This document shows, one piece after another, positions 1-7,138 of a DNA stretch of 7,731 bases. Source of the stretch: Proteocatella sp049670425 (GTDB lineage: Bacteria > Bacillota > Clostridia > Peptostreptococcales > Filifactoraceae); contig JBATTG010000034.1 in the NCBI GenBank assembly GCA_049670425.1, forward strand, positions 1-7,731. Direction: 5' to 3'. The stretch's first letter is position 1. Each line of letters begins with the position of its first letter. The position numbers were made by a program, and so were the translations under genes. The notes beneath the pieces were generated by a model. That model was not told the origin of the DNA, did not search any database, and saw only the letters and a program-made list of their open reading frames with translations.

Positions 1-422
1 CCTCCTATTATGAGATAGATCCCAACTATTGATGCTGCAATACTGATTGCATTTCTCGATGTTATTTTGCTTTTATATATGAATCTGTTGAAAATAAGCG
101 CAAAAATCGGTATTGTCCCAATTAAAATCGATGCTTCATTTGAACTTATTCTAAGGACCGCATTATTTTCACAAGCAAAATATATTGTAGTTCCTGTTAA
201 TCCCGAGATTGCCAGTCTTAAATAATCTTTTTTTTCGACTTTTTGCAATGTTTTCGTCAATTTGAGAATTAAAAATATAATGAGCGATGTCAACACATAT
301 CTAAAAAATGCCAGATACAAAGGACCCCATACCTCCATGCATATTTTCATGCTTACAAATGATGCCCCCCAAAATAGCGTTGTGCTTGTCAGCGCCATAT
401 ATGCTTTCGTTTTATCGCTCAT
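1..422 (-). CDS. EamA/DMT-family permease, N-terminal half (3' end cut by window edge)
   Basis: This is the first 140 codons of a drug/metabolite-transporter (DMT) superfamily permease; the rest lies beyond the left edge. The frame opens MSDKTKAYMALTSTTLFWGA, and the FWGASFV segment (residues 17-23) is the usual signature of the first EamA helix. Hydrophobic stretches at about 8-25, 35-54, 68-84, 96-112 and 124-140 fit the five helices of one EamA repeat. Family members usually have two such repeats and about 290-310 residues, so roughly half is present. The start is the ATG at 422, preceded 7 nt upstream by AAAGGGGG. An ATG 5 nt further upstream (427) is in another frame and meets TGA two codons later. 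The gene lies 60 nt after the RND pump gene with no visible terminator between, so co-transcription is likely. EamA proteins are integral membrane exporters of varied substrates (amino acids, nucleosides, drugs); which applies here cannot be told. Confidence 0.93.
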   Translation of the reverse strand, partial: MSDKTKAYMALTSTTLFWGASFVSMKICMEVWGPLYLAFFRYVLTSLIIFLILKLTKTLQKVEKKDYLRLAISGLTGTTIYFACENNAVLRISSNEASILIGTIPIFALIFNRFIYKSKITSRNAISIAASIVGIYLIIG

Positions 423-429
423 CTCATTT

Positions 430-437
430 CCCCCTTT
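430..437 (-). promoter_or_regulatory. Shine-Dalgarno site of the EamA permease gene
   Basis: AAAGGGGG on the minus strand ends 7 nt before the ATG at 422. It selects that ATG over the out-of-frame ATG at 427. It is a strong site in the same G-rich style as the pump gene's, suggesting this gene has independent translation even if it is transcribed with the pump. Confidence 0.75.
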
Positions 438-482
438 AATCTACAATGATTTCCTTTTATCGGTCTATGGCTTTGATGTGTT

Positions 483-3400
483 TTATTCTGGCTTAATTTT
501 AAAAAATCGTTTTGCCATTTTACTCTGGTATTCATCCAGGATGTAATACATTATCGGAACAATAACAAGTGTAAGCACCGTAGAAAATGTGAGACCTCCA
601 ATTACAACTGCTGCAAGCGATGACTGCATTTCTGCACCTTCTGCCTTGCTCAAAAACAGTGGTATCAGGCCTATTATTGTCGTAAGTGCCGTCATCAATA
701 TTGGCTTAAGCCTGGTAAGTCCCGACTGCTTTATTGCGTCTTTCTTATCCATGCCACTGGCTCTGAGTGTATTTATATAGTCTACAAGAACTATGCTGTT
801 GTTTACGACTATTCCCACAAGAACTATTACCCCTATGAATGTGATTATGCTTATTGACTTTCCTGAAAGGAACGTTAATATAAGTGATCCCGAAAGAGCA
901 AATGGTATTGAAAACATTATTATGAACGGATATATCAATGACTCAAACTGCATGGCCATGACTATATACACAAGTAAGGTTGACAGTATGAGCATGAAAG
1001 CAAGAGAAACAAATGCATCAATCATCATATCAAATTGACCTCCAAAGGAAACCCTGTAGCCTTCAGGAAATTCATATTTATCTATTACTTTTTTAATGTC
1101 TTGATTTACACTCTTAATATCTCTGTTATATATTTCTGATGACAGGGTTATTACCCTTTCTTTATTTTCCCTGTTGATAAGGCTTGGCCCTTTTTCGAGC
1201 TTAATATCTGCAATTGCTGAAAGCGGAACATATGCGCCATCTTGGAGCTGAATCGATATATTTTTAATTTCTTCCGCATTATCAAAATAGCCGGTTTTGG
1301 CTCTTACCCTGACATCTATTTCTTCACCATCCTGACTGAGCTGCGTTGCAACAACTCCATCTACCATTCCTCTTACCGTCGATGCTATTTGTGAGGCTGT
1401 CAGCCCAAAAGAAGCTGCCCTGTCTTTATTTACAATAATCTGCAATTCCGGAGCTCCGTCAGAAAGCGAACTTTTGATTCCCCTCACGCCTTCTACAGAT
1501 GCCATTATTTTTTCAATCTCCAAAGAAACCCGCTTAAGTTCTCCAATATCGTTTCCATATATCTTAAGCGATACCCCTTCAGAACCAGCTCCCGAGCCTC
1601 CGCCCATACCCATCGACTGAGTTTGGGTTACATTTATTTGACAGCCTGGTATATCATTTGTATATTTTCTGATTGATTCTGTCACATCAGCTGTACTGTT
1701 TTTCCTGATTTTCTTGTCCATAAGTATTGCCGTTATACTGGCTTGATTTCCTGCATCGGCTTGCATTTGCGATCCAGAACCAACAACGGTTGAGGTTTTC
1801 TCGACATCCGCATTACTCATAAGGTATTTCTCTATTTTTTTCACAATCAAGTTGGTCTCTTCAAGCTTTTTACCTTTAGGCAGCTCTATGCTTACCGATA
1901 TCTGCCCTTCATCCGTTTGTGGTATGAATTCCGCTCCCATGAAAGGTATCAGCGCCAGCGAACCTAAAAACACGGCTACCGCGACTGCTACAGTCTTCTT
2001 TCTGTTTTCTATTGCATAATCTATTATTTGTCTGTAGAATTCCACAAGTTCTTCATATCCCCTGTCAAACACGGCCAGACCTTTTCTTACAAATTCAACT
2101 TTATATATTACCGATCCATCTGGATTTTCCAGACCTTCTTTTTCTTTTCTTTCATCAATTCCCAGCATTATATAACAAAGCAGTGGAATGACCGTTAGTG
2201 AAACCAGCAGTGATGTTGCGAGTGAAAAACTCACTGTCATTGCCAGTTCTCTGAATATTTTTGCAGCAAATCCGCTTAAAAATATTATTGGTAGAAAAAC
2301 AACTACGCTTGTCATCGTAGATGCAATTACCGCTGAACTTATTTCTTTTGTCCCGTTTACAGCCGAATCATATCGGCTATATCCCAGAGTATGGTAGCGG
2401 TATATGTTTTCTAAAACAACGATTGCATTGTCTACAAGCATCCCGATCCCCAGCGCCAAACCTCCAAGTGATATCATATTCAGGGTTATCCCCGAAAAAT
2501 AAATAAGGCTCAAAGTTGCAACAACAGATATTGGAATTGCCGTTCCAATCGAAAGTGCCATCTTGAAATTTTTCAAAAATAGCCAAAGTATTGCTATGGC
2601 AAGAAGTCCTCCGAACACGGCATTAGAAAAAACGGTTCTCAGCACTTGCTCAATAAATTTCGCCTGATCAAACAATATTACCAGGTCCACGCTGTCATCT
2701 TCAGTTGTTATCTTGTCAAGTTCTTTTTTTATATTGTTTATAACTTGAACAGTATTTGCGGTGCTCTGCTTCTGAATCGAGATCATTACGGCTTTATCTC
2801 CATTCAGTCTTGAAATTGTTTCTTCTTCTTTTACTGAATCAGTTATCTCTGCGACATCTGACAATTTTATCTGGTTACCATTTTGTAAATTGATTGGAAT
2901 ATTGCTTATGTCCTGTACCGATACGAACTTGGATACAGTTCTTATTACAATGTTCTTTTCACCATATGCCGTCCTTCCACCTGGTACGTTGTTATTTTCA
3001 GACTGAAGCACATTTACTATCTGACTCTGGCTCAAGCCATAACCCAACAGCTTTTCAGGGAACAATTCCACTGATATTTCTCTTTCTTCTTTTCCCTCTA
3101 CCGATACGGAGGCTACGCCCGCTACTCTTTCTATTTTCTGCTTTATACTGTCCTCAACATAGGTGCTCAACTTTTGTAGCGGCATGTCAGCTCCGGCACT
3201 TATGTAAAGTATCGGTGCCATTGAGGGGTCAAACTTCAAAACCATAGGACTTTCAACTCCATCAGGAAGCGAACCCTTTATAAGATCTACTTTTTCTCTC
3301 ATTTGAAGTGTTGCAAAATCCATATCAGTTCCATCTTCAAATTCGATCATGATCAGTGAGTTTCCATCAGTGGACTCCGAAGTCATATTTTTCAAACTGC

Positions 3401-3623
3401 TGACTGTACCCAATGCATCTTCTATTTGTTTTGTAACCATATTTTCTACTTCATAAGGTCCGGCTCCTCGATACTGTGTTATTACGGCTGCATATGTAAG
3501 CCCAAAATTAGGCAGCAAATCCAATGGAAGCTTGGAAAGCGAAACTCCTCCAAATAACATTATTATTACTATGGACATAATAACTGTAACCGGCCTTTTT
3601 ATAGAGAATTTTGTCAAATTCAT
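483..3623 (-). CDS. RND-family efflux pump, HAE1/SwrC-like inner-membrane permease
   Basis: This is a complete 1046-residue resistance-nodulation-division transporter, the usual length for AcrB/SwrC relatives. It should sit in the cytoplasmic membrane as a trimer and export substrates using the proton gradient, together with the adaptor encoded just upstream. The layout is canonical: TM1 (about 10-30) opening MNLTKFSIKRPV, a large external porter domain (31-335), TM2-TM6 (336-487), a cytoplasmic linker, TM7 (543-563), a second porter domain (564-865) and TM8-TM12 (868-1028). TM4 carries GIGMLVDNAIVVLEN, with D398 at the first proton-relay aspartate but N399 at the second. TM10 carries VNNSIVLVDYIN, with no lysine where AcrB has K940. 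A Gly/Met/Ser-rich stretch lies at 667-683. The start ATG at 3623 has AAGGGGG 6 nt upstream. The nearest characterised relative by style is probably Bacillus SwrC (surfactin export and resistance), but the substrate here is unknown. Confidence 0.97.
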   Translation of the reverse strand: MNLTKFSIKRPVTVIMSIVIIMLFGGVSLSKLPLDLLPNFGLTYAAVITQYRGAGPYEVENMVTKQIEDALGTVSSLKNMTSESTDGNSLIMIEFEDGTDMDFATLQMREKVDLIKGSLPDGVESPMVLKFDPSMAPILYISAGADMPLQKLSTYVEDSIKQKIERVAGVASVSVEGKEEREISVELFPEKLLGYGLSQSQIVNVLQSENNNVPGGRTAYGEKNIVIRTVSKFVSVQDISNIPINLQNGNQIKLSDVAEITDSVKEEETISRLNGDKAVMISIQKQSTANTVQVINNIKKELDKITTEDDSVDLVILFDQAKFIEQVLRTVFSNAVFGGLLAIAILWLFLKNFKMALSIGTAIPISVVATLSLIYFSGITLNMISLGGLALGIGMLVDNAIVVLENIYRYHTLGYSRYDSAVNGTKEISSAVIASTMTSVVVFLPIIFLSGFAAKIFRELAMTVSFSLATSLLVSLTVIPLLCYIMLGIDERKEKEGLENPDGSVIYKVEFVRKGLAVFDRGYEELVEFYRQIIDYAIENRKKTVAVAVAVFLGSLALIPFMGAEFIPQTDEGQISVSIELPKGKKLEETNLIVKKIEKYLMSNADVEKTSTVVGSGSQMQADAGNQASITAILMDKKIRKNSTADVTESIRKYTNDIPGCQINVTQTQSMGMGGGSGAGSEGVSLKIYGNDIGELKRVSLEIEKIMASVEGVRGIKSSLSDGAPELQIIVNKDRAASFGLTASQIASTVRGMVDGVVATQLSQDGEEIDVRVRAKTGYFDNAEEIKNISIQLQDGAYVPLSAIADIKLEKGPSLINRENKERVITLSSEIYNRDIKSVNQDIKKVIDKYEFPEGYRVSFGGQFDMMIDAFVSLAFMLILSTLLVYIVMAMQFESLIYPFIIMFSIPFALSGSLILTFLSGKSISIITFIGVIVLVGIVVNNSIVLVDYINTLRASGMDKKDAIKQSGLTRLKPILMTALTTIIGLIPLFLSKAEGAEMQSSLAAVVIGGLTFSTVLTLVIVPIMYYILDEYQSKMAKRFFKIKPE

Positions 3624-3629
3624 TGTTGT

Positions 3630-3636
3630 CCCCCTT
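3630..3636 (-). promoter_or_regulatory. Shine-Dalgarno site of the RND pump gene, overlapping the adaptor stop codon
   Basis: AAGGGGG on the minus strand lies 6 nt before the pump's ATG at 3623. Its two A residues belong to the TAA stop of the adaptor gene (3635-3637). A ribosome finishing the adaptor therefore terminates directly on the pump's initiation site, which suggests coupled translation of the two partners. Confidence 0.8.
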
Positions 3637-4927
3637 ATTCAGTTATTACCCTAACCTGGTCCTTGTCATTTAAATAATCCTGTCCCTTGAAGATAACTTT
3701 CTCTCCATAGGATAATCCTGATGATATGATTACCACTTTTCCATTATCTCTTGAGAGTTTAACTTCTTTCTTTGACGCTGTATTGTCATCATTCAACGTA
3801 AATACGTAATTCTTATCATTGTCTTTTATAACGGTGTCAATAGGAAGTGTTATAACATTTTTGACTCCAGCCTCAAATATTTTGACACTTGCATACATTC
3901 CAGGCTTTATCGCTTTATCGCTGTTATCTATTGCTATTTTCACCTGATACAATCCAGTCTGAGGATCTACAGAAGGGCTTATGCCTTCTACTTTTCCTTC
4001 AAATTCATGTCCTGGCAATACGTCGAAACTCGCTGTGCATTTTGAAGAATTGGTTATTTTTATTATATTTTCTTCAGTTACATTTAAATCCAATATTATT
4101 TTTCTGTAATCGACAACCGTCATAGCTGCACTTTGTCCCAAACCTGCAGTTTTTCCAATACCAATATTACTTATTCCTACTTCACCATCTATATCAGCTC
4201 TTACAATCATGTCATCATATTGCTTTTTAACTCCGTCATATCCCGCCTCGGCTTGTTTAAGCTGTGAGTTAGCAATACTTGAGTTTATTGCCTGTATTTC
4301 ATTTATATACAGCTCATAATTCTTTTTTGAAGTTTCATACTGTGTTTTTGAAATTGCCAGAGTATTTTCAAGCTGTTCAAATTCACTCTTGCTTGCACCT
4401 CCGCTATCATAGAGTGATTTTATTCTGCCATAATTTACAATAGCATCATCATAGTTTACTCTTGAGGAATCCAAGGCTGCTTTCAATTGTTGCAATTGCT
4501 GTTCATTTCCAGCTCCTTGCGTATTTTCTGCATTGCTCCTGGCAATATCATATGCCGCTTCAGATTGCTTTAGTTGGGAATCCATATCCTCGGTATTCAT
4601 TACAAACAATATGTCACCTTTTTTTACAGCCTGTCCTGGTTGAACATTTACTTTTTCAACTATAGCTGGTATTTTCGGTATAATTATTGATTCTTTTTCT
4701 GCCTTTGCATTGCCAAATATTTCTATATATTTCTCAAAATCACTTTCCTTCAAGGTCATATAAGAAACTGGTACCGAATCATCAACAACTTCTTGCTTCT
4801 TTCCTAAATAATCTATTCCAAACCTTAGCGCAAATCCAAAAACAAGTATGGCCAAAAGGATAAATAAGATTCTTTTATTTTTCTTACTTAATTTTATTCT
4901 ATCTTTATTCTTGTTCTGTTTTTTCAT
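3635..4927 (-). CDS. RND efflux adaptor (membrane-fusion protein, HlyD/AcrA family)
   Basis: This is a complete 430-residue adaptor that would link the RND pump to the outside of the cell. The first 18 residues are strongly basic, followed by one hydrophobic helix (about 19-37). There is no lipobox cysteine, so it is held by a TM anchor rather than a lipid. Residues 80-110 (PAIVEKVNVQPGQAVKKGD) form the first half of the biotinyl-lipoyl domain. A long helical hairpin follows (about 112-243, Gln/Glu/Lys/Ser-rich, tip near 175-178). The second lipoyl half is at 243-270 (DGEVGISNIGIGKTAG), a beta-barrel at about 275-350 ending KPGMYASVKI, and a membrane-proximal domain at 355-425. R168-x3-L172-x6-S179 at the hairpin tip matches the TolC-contact pattern of Gram-negative adaptors. 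The ATG at 4927 has AGAGGA 7 nt upstream. It lies 27 nt after the kinase gene and 11 nt before the pump gene, so it belongs to the same operon. Confidence 0.96.
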   Translation of the reverse strand: MKKQNKNKDRIKLSKKNKRILFILLAILVFGFALRFGIDYLGKKQEVVDDSVPVSYMTLKESDFEKYIEIFGNAKAEKESIIIPKIPAIVEKVNVQPGQAVKKGDILFVMNTEDMDSQLKQSEAAYDIARSNAENTQGAGNEQQLQQLKAALDSSRVNYDDAIVNYGRIKSLYDSGGASKSEFEQLENTLAISKTQYETSKKNYELYINEIQAINSSIANSQLKQAEAGYDGVKKQYDDMIVRADIDGEVGISNIGIGKTAGLGQSAAMTVVDYRKIILDLNVTEENIIKITNSSKCTASFDVLPGHEFEGKVEGISPSVDPQTGLYQVKIAIDNSDKAIKPGMYASVKIFEAGVKNVITLPIDTVIKDNDKNYVFTLNDDNTASKKEVKLSRDNGKVVIISSGLSYGEKVIFKGQDYLNDKDQVRVITE

Positions 4928-4954
4928 TAAAAAGTCCTCTTTTACTTTGATATT

Positions 4955-6415
4955 TTATTCTTCATGCTTATGTTCTGCATCTGTTGCTGGTATTATTATT
5001 GTTATCTTGGTTCCCACTCCAAGCTTCGAGTCAATAAGCATGGTAGAATCGTGTAATTTCAGGATTTCGTCAACAAGTGCAAGTCCAATGCCGCTTCCCG
5101 GGGAGTTCACATTTTCTTTGAAAAATTTTTCTTTTACTCTTTCCAGATTTTTTTCAGAAATTCCAATTCCGTTGTCTTCTACAATTATCGTCACTTTGTC
5201 CTCGAAGCCTTCCACAGATAATGCTATTTTTGCATTTTCTCCTATGAATTTCAGTGAATTTGTCAGAAGATTTATGAATACTTGTCTAAGCCTGTTTGCA
5301 TCGCCGTTTACCATAGTATCCATTCCAAGTAAGGTACATGTGAAATCTATACCTTTCGTCCGTGGGAGGAACTGCCTGTATACACTGTAAACCAGCCGCT
5401 TTGGAGATATTATCTGTTTTTTAACTCGCATAGTTCTGGATTCCAGCCTTGAGAAATCAAGCAGCTCCTCCACTATATCTTTTAGTCGCTCCGCTTCACT
5501 GCATATTATCTTAAGTCCTATTTCAGCGTCAGAATCAGGCTCAACACTGCCAAGAAGCAAGGTTTCTCCCCATCCTTTTATTGATGTCAGAGGCGTTCTA
5601 AGTTCATGGGATATTGATGATATGAAGTCCTTTTTAACATTATCAGTCTTTGTTATTTCTTCCGCCATGTAATTCAAGGTATCTGCCAGTTCTCCTATTT
5701 CATCTTCATAATATTTTTCAGCCCTTATTTCAAAATCTCCATCCGCCATTTCTCTGGCTACGGCTGTCAACTTATGAATTGGGTTTACTATGGACTTCGA
5801 AATAAGCGCGGCCATTACGGTCAAAAATAGCAATAAAACACTCGATACCGCAAGACTTGCCATAGAATATTTCCTTATTGTTTCATCTATTTTTTCCAAA
5901 GATACGGTATACCTTACGGCACCATCTATAAGGCTATATTTCATTAAAGGTCTTGATACTGACATCATTTTTTCTCCAGTATCGCTGTCCGAGTCAATGT
6001 ATGATTCAAATTTGTTGTTATATGCCGACTCTACATCAGGAGTTTTTATTTCTTTTATGTCCGAAAAACCATATGAATCCATGATTACATATCCATTTTT
6101 ATCCAATACTTGAACCAGAAATTTCTTGTCCGACTCCCCTAAAAAATTTTCAAACAGGAATCTTGCTTTTCCCTGAACGTTTGAATATCCTGCATAGCTA
6201 TTTATGAATTCTGACGTCACAATGACTCTATCCTTCAATATCTGCTCTACTCCGCCATAATAATAATTTGATATGAACACTACAAATGATATTTCCAGCA
6301 TTACTATAGTCAGGGCTACTATTGCTCCGAAACTTATAACAATTCTGTTTCTTATTGAATTTTTAAAGCTCACTTCACGGATGATTTTTTCAATTTTCCA
6401 CTTGCTACGCTTCAT
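4955..6415 (-). CDS. Sensor histidine kinase (HAMP-HisKA-HATPase_c), partner of the adjacent response regulator
   Basis: This is a complete 486-residue membrane histidine kinase. TM1 (about 25-50) and TM2 (187-207) flank an extracytoplasmic sensor region (51-186) that I do not recognise as a specific family; it carries the acidic patch DSDSD at 141-145. A HAMP linker follows (about 208-258: NPIHKL...MADGDFEIRA...DEIGELADTLNYM). The H-box SISHELRTPLTSIKG puts the phospho-accepting histidine at H270. The ATPase domain has an N-box (NLLTNSLKF, N386), a G1 box (VEDNGIGIS, D414) and a G2 box (GSGIGLAL, 440-447). All key residues are intact, so the protein should be an active kinase. It should autophosphorylate H270 and pass phosphate to D60 of the regulator encoded just upstream. 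I chose ATG 6415 over an in-frame TTG at 6436 because AGGTGG lies 7 nt upstream of the ATG. The gene overlaps the regulator by 11 nt, implying translational coupling. Confidence 0.97.
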   Translation of the reverse strand: MKRSKWKIEKIIREVSFKNSIRNRIVISFGAIVALTIVMLEISFVVFISNYYYGGVEQILKDRVIVTSEFINSYAGYSNVQGKARFLFENFLGESDKKFLVQVLDKNGYVIMDSYGFSDIKEIKTPDVESAYNNKFESYIDSDSDTGEKMMSVSRPLMKYSLIDGAVRYTVSLEKIDETIRKYSMASLAVSSVLLLFLTVMAALISKSIVNPIHKLTAVAREMADGDFEIRAEKYYEDEIGELADTLNYMAEEITKTDNVKKDFISSISHELRTPLTSIKGWGETLLLGSVEPDSDAEIGLKIICSEAERLKDIVEELLDFSRLESRTMRVKKQIISPKRLVYSVYRQFLPRTKGIDFTCTLLGMDTMVNGDANRLRQVFINLLTNSLKFIGENAKIALSVEGFEDKVTIIVEDNGIGISEKNLERVKEKFFKENVNSPGSGIGLALVDEILKLHDSTMLIDSKLGVGTKITIIIPATDAEHKHEE

Positions 6416-7124
6416 CCTCTTCCCACCTATATCCAAACCCCCAGACTGTCTTTAAATATGTCGGATTTGCTGGATCCTCTTCTATTTTTTTTCGTATTCT
6501 TCTCATATTAACATCTACGACTTTTAAATCTCCAAAATAATTTTTTCCCCAGATTGCATTGAGTATATGGTCCCGCGACAGTGATCTGCCTTTGTTTTTC
6601 ATGAATAATTCAAGAATTTCAAACTCCTTGGGAGTAAGTTCTATCTCCTCTTTATTTTTAAAGAACTTTCTGTCATCCATATCAATTTTGAATACTCCGC
6701 TGATAATAAAGTTTTCAGGCTCGTCAACATTTGCCAAAGATAATCTTCTTATCAGAGACCTTACTCTTGCAATCAACTCTGCTGGACTGAAAGGTTTGCT
6801 TATATAATCATCCGCACCATATTCAAGGCCCATAATTTTATCTTGTTCATGCGTCCTTGCTGTAAGCATTATTATACCTATTCCATCACTTTTTTCTCTT
6901 AGATATTTCAAGACTTCAAATCCATCTATTCCTGGAAGCATAACATCTAGGAGTACCAGTTTTATATCTTCATTCTCTTCGAAAATTTTCAAAGCTTCTT
7001 CGCCACTTGCTGCCTCAAATACTTCAAATCCCTCTTTTTTAAAACTCAAAGTACCTTCTCTTTTAAAGTTAAGGGTTATAAAGCTTCTTATTGAATATTC
7101 ATCTTCTACTATTAAAATTTTCAT
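6405..7124 (-). CDS. OmpR/PhoB-family response regulator with a duplicated segment in its receiver domain
   Basis: This is a complete 239-residue DNA-binding response regulator. The receiver domain (1-125) has the acidic pair E7/D8, phospho-acceptor D60 (LLDVMLPGIDG), switch threonine T88 (MLTAR) and K110 (YISKPFSP), so all catalytic positions are present. A winged-helix output domain (about 138-236) carries the classic ELTPKEFEILELF, the recognition-helix segment VVDVNMRRIRKKIE and the wing ending YLKTVWGFGYRW. The odd feature is TLNFKREG at 17-24 followed at once by TLSFKKEG at 25-32. This makes the receiver about 8 residues longer than usual between helix 1 and strand 2. The start ATG at 7124 is preceded by GGAGAGGA, 4 nt upstream. 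The gene lies 14 nt after the preceding gene and overlaps the kinase. By family it should bind direct repeats, probably upstream of this operon and outside the window, and activate it when phosphorylated. Confidence 0.97.
   Translation of the reverse strand: MKILIVEDEYSIRSFITLNFKREGTLSFKKEGFEVFEAASGEEALKIFEENEDIKLVLLDVMLPGIDGFEVLKYLREKSDGIGIIMLTARTHEQDKIMGLEYGADDYISKPFSPAELIARVRSLIRRLSLANVDEPENFIISGVFKIDMDDRKFFKNKEEIELTPKEFEILELFMKNKGRSLSRDHILNAIWGKNYFGDLKVVDVNMRRIRKKIEEDPANPTYLKTVWGFGYRWEEDEA
6423..6428 (-). promoter_or_regulatory. Shine-Dalgarno site deciding the histidine kinase start
   Basis: AGGTGG on the minus strand ends 7 nt before the ATG at 6415, inside the last codons of the response regulator. 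The competing in-frame TTG at 6436 has GGGGG only 1 nt upstream, too close for normal initiation. The ATG start also gives the usual short basic N-terminus (MKRSKWKIEK). Confidence 0.7.
7029..7076 (-). repeat. Two-copy 24-nt in-frame tandem duplication inside the response regulator gene
   Basis: Two adjacent 24-nt units (7076-7053 and 7052-7029) encode TLNFKREG and TLSFKKEG. They match at 6 of 8 residues (the differences are N/S and R/K, both conservative) and at 16 of 24 bases by my hand alignment. Several differences are synonymous or third-position changes. That pattern suggests an old duplication kept under protein-level selection rather than a recent assembly error. Confidence 0.7.
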
Positions 7125-7138
7125 ACTATCCTCTCCAT

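Noticed and set aside
423..482. Possible terminator or promoter between the pump and EamA genes.
   Set aside because: I found no stem-loop followed by a T-run and no paired -35/-10 boxes at suitable spacing, only the Shine-Dalgarno site.
262..546. A 94-codon open frame on the plus strand spanning the permease start, the 60-nt gap and the pump's 3' end.
   Set aside because: It is antisense to the well-supported EamA coding start and to the end of the RND gene, and its first part is the complement of EamA codons. There is no support for it as a gene.
1575..1625. Gly/Met/Ser-rich stretch in the pump (residues 667-683), considered as a metal-binding or inserted segment.
   Set aside because: Glycine-rich linkers at this place before a beta-strand are common in HAE1-type pumps, and the few methionines do not form the spaced pattern of metal-exporting RND proteins.
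2894..3247. A 117-codon open frame on the plus strand inside the pump gene.
   Set aside because: It is fully contained in the first porter domain of the RND pump on the other strand. Its translation is compositionally odd (Leu/Pro/Phe-rich) and resembles no family.
4930..4943. Small inverted repeat AAAAG-AGGA-CTTTT around the adaptor's Shine-Dalgarno, possibly controlling its translation.
   Set aside because: The stem is only 5 bp and almost all A-U with a 4-nt loop. Such repeats are common by chance in AT-rich DNA and would be unstable.
4848..5390. A 180-codon open frame on the plus strand, antisense to the adaptor start and the kinase ATPase domain.
   Set aside because: It lies opposite two clearly real genes, including the start of one. 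Its translation is a low-complexity Ser/Phe-rich sequence with no recognisable motif, so it is a shadow frame.
6416..6436. An in-frame TTG at 6436 as an alternative start adding 7 residues to the histidine kinase.
   Set aside because: GGGGG is only 1 nt before the TTG, whereas ATG 6415 has AGGTGG at 7 nt and gives a typical kinase N-terminus.
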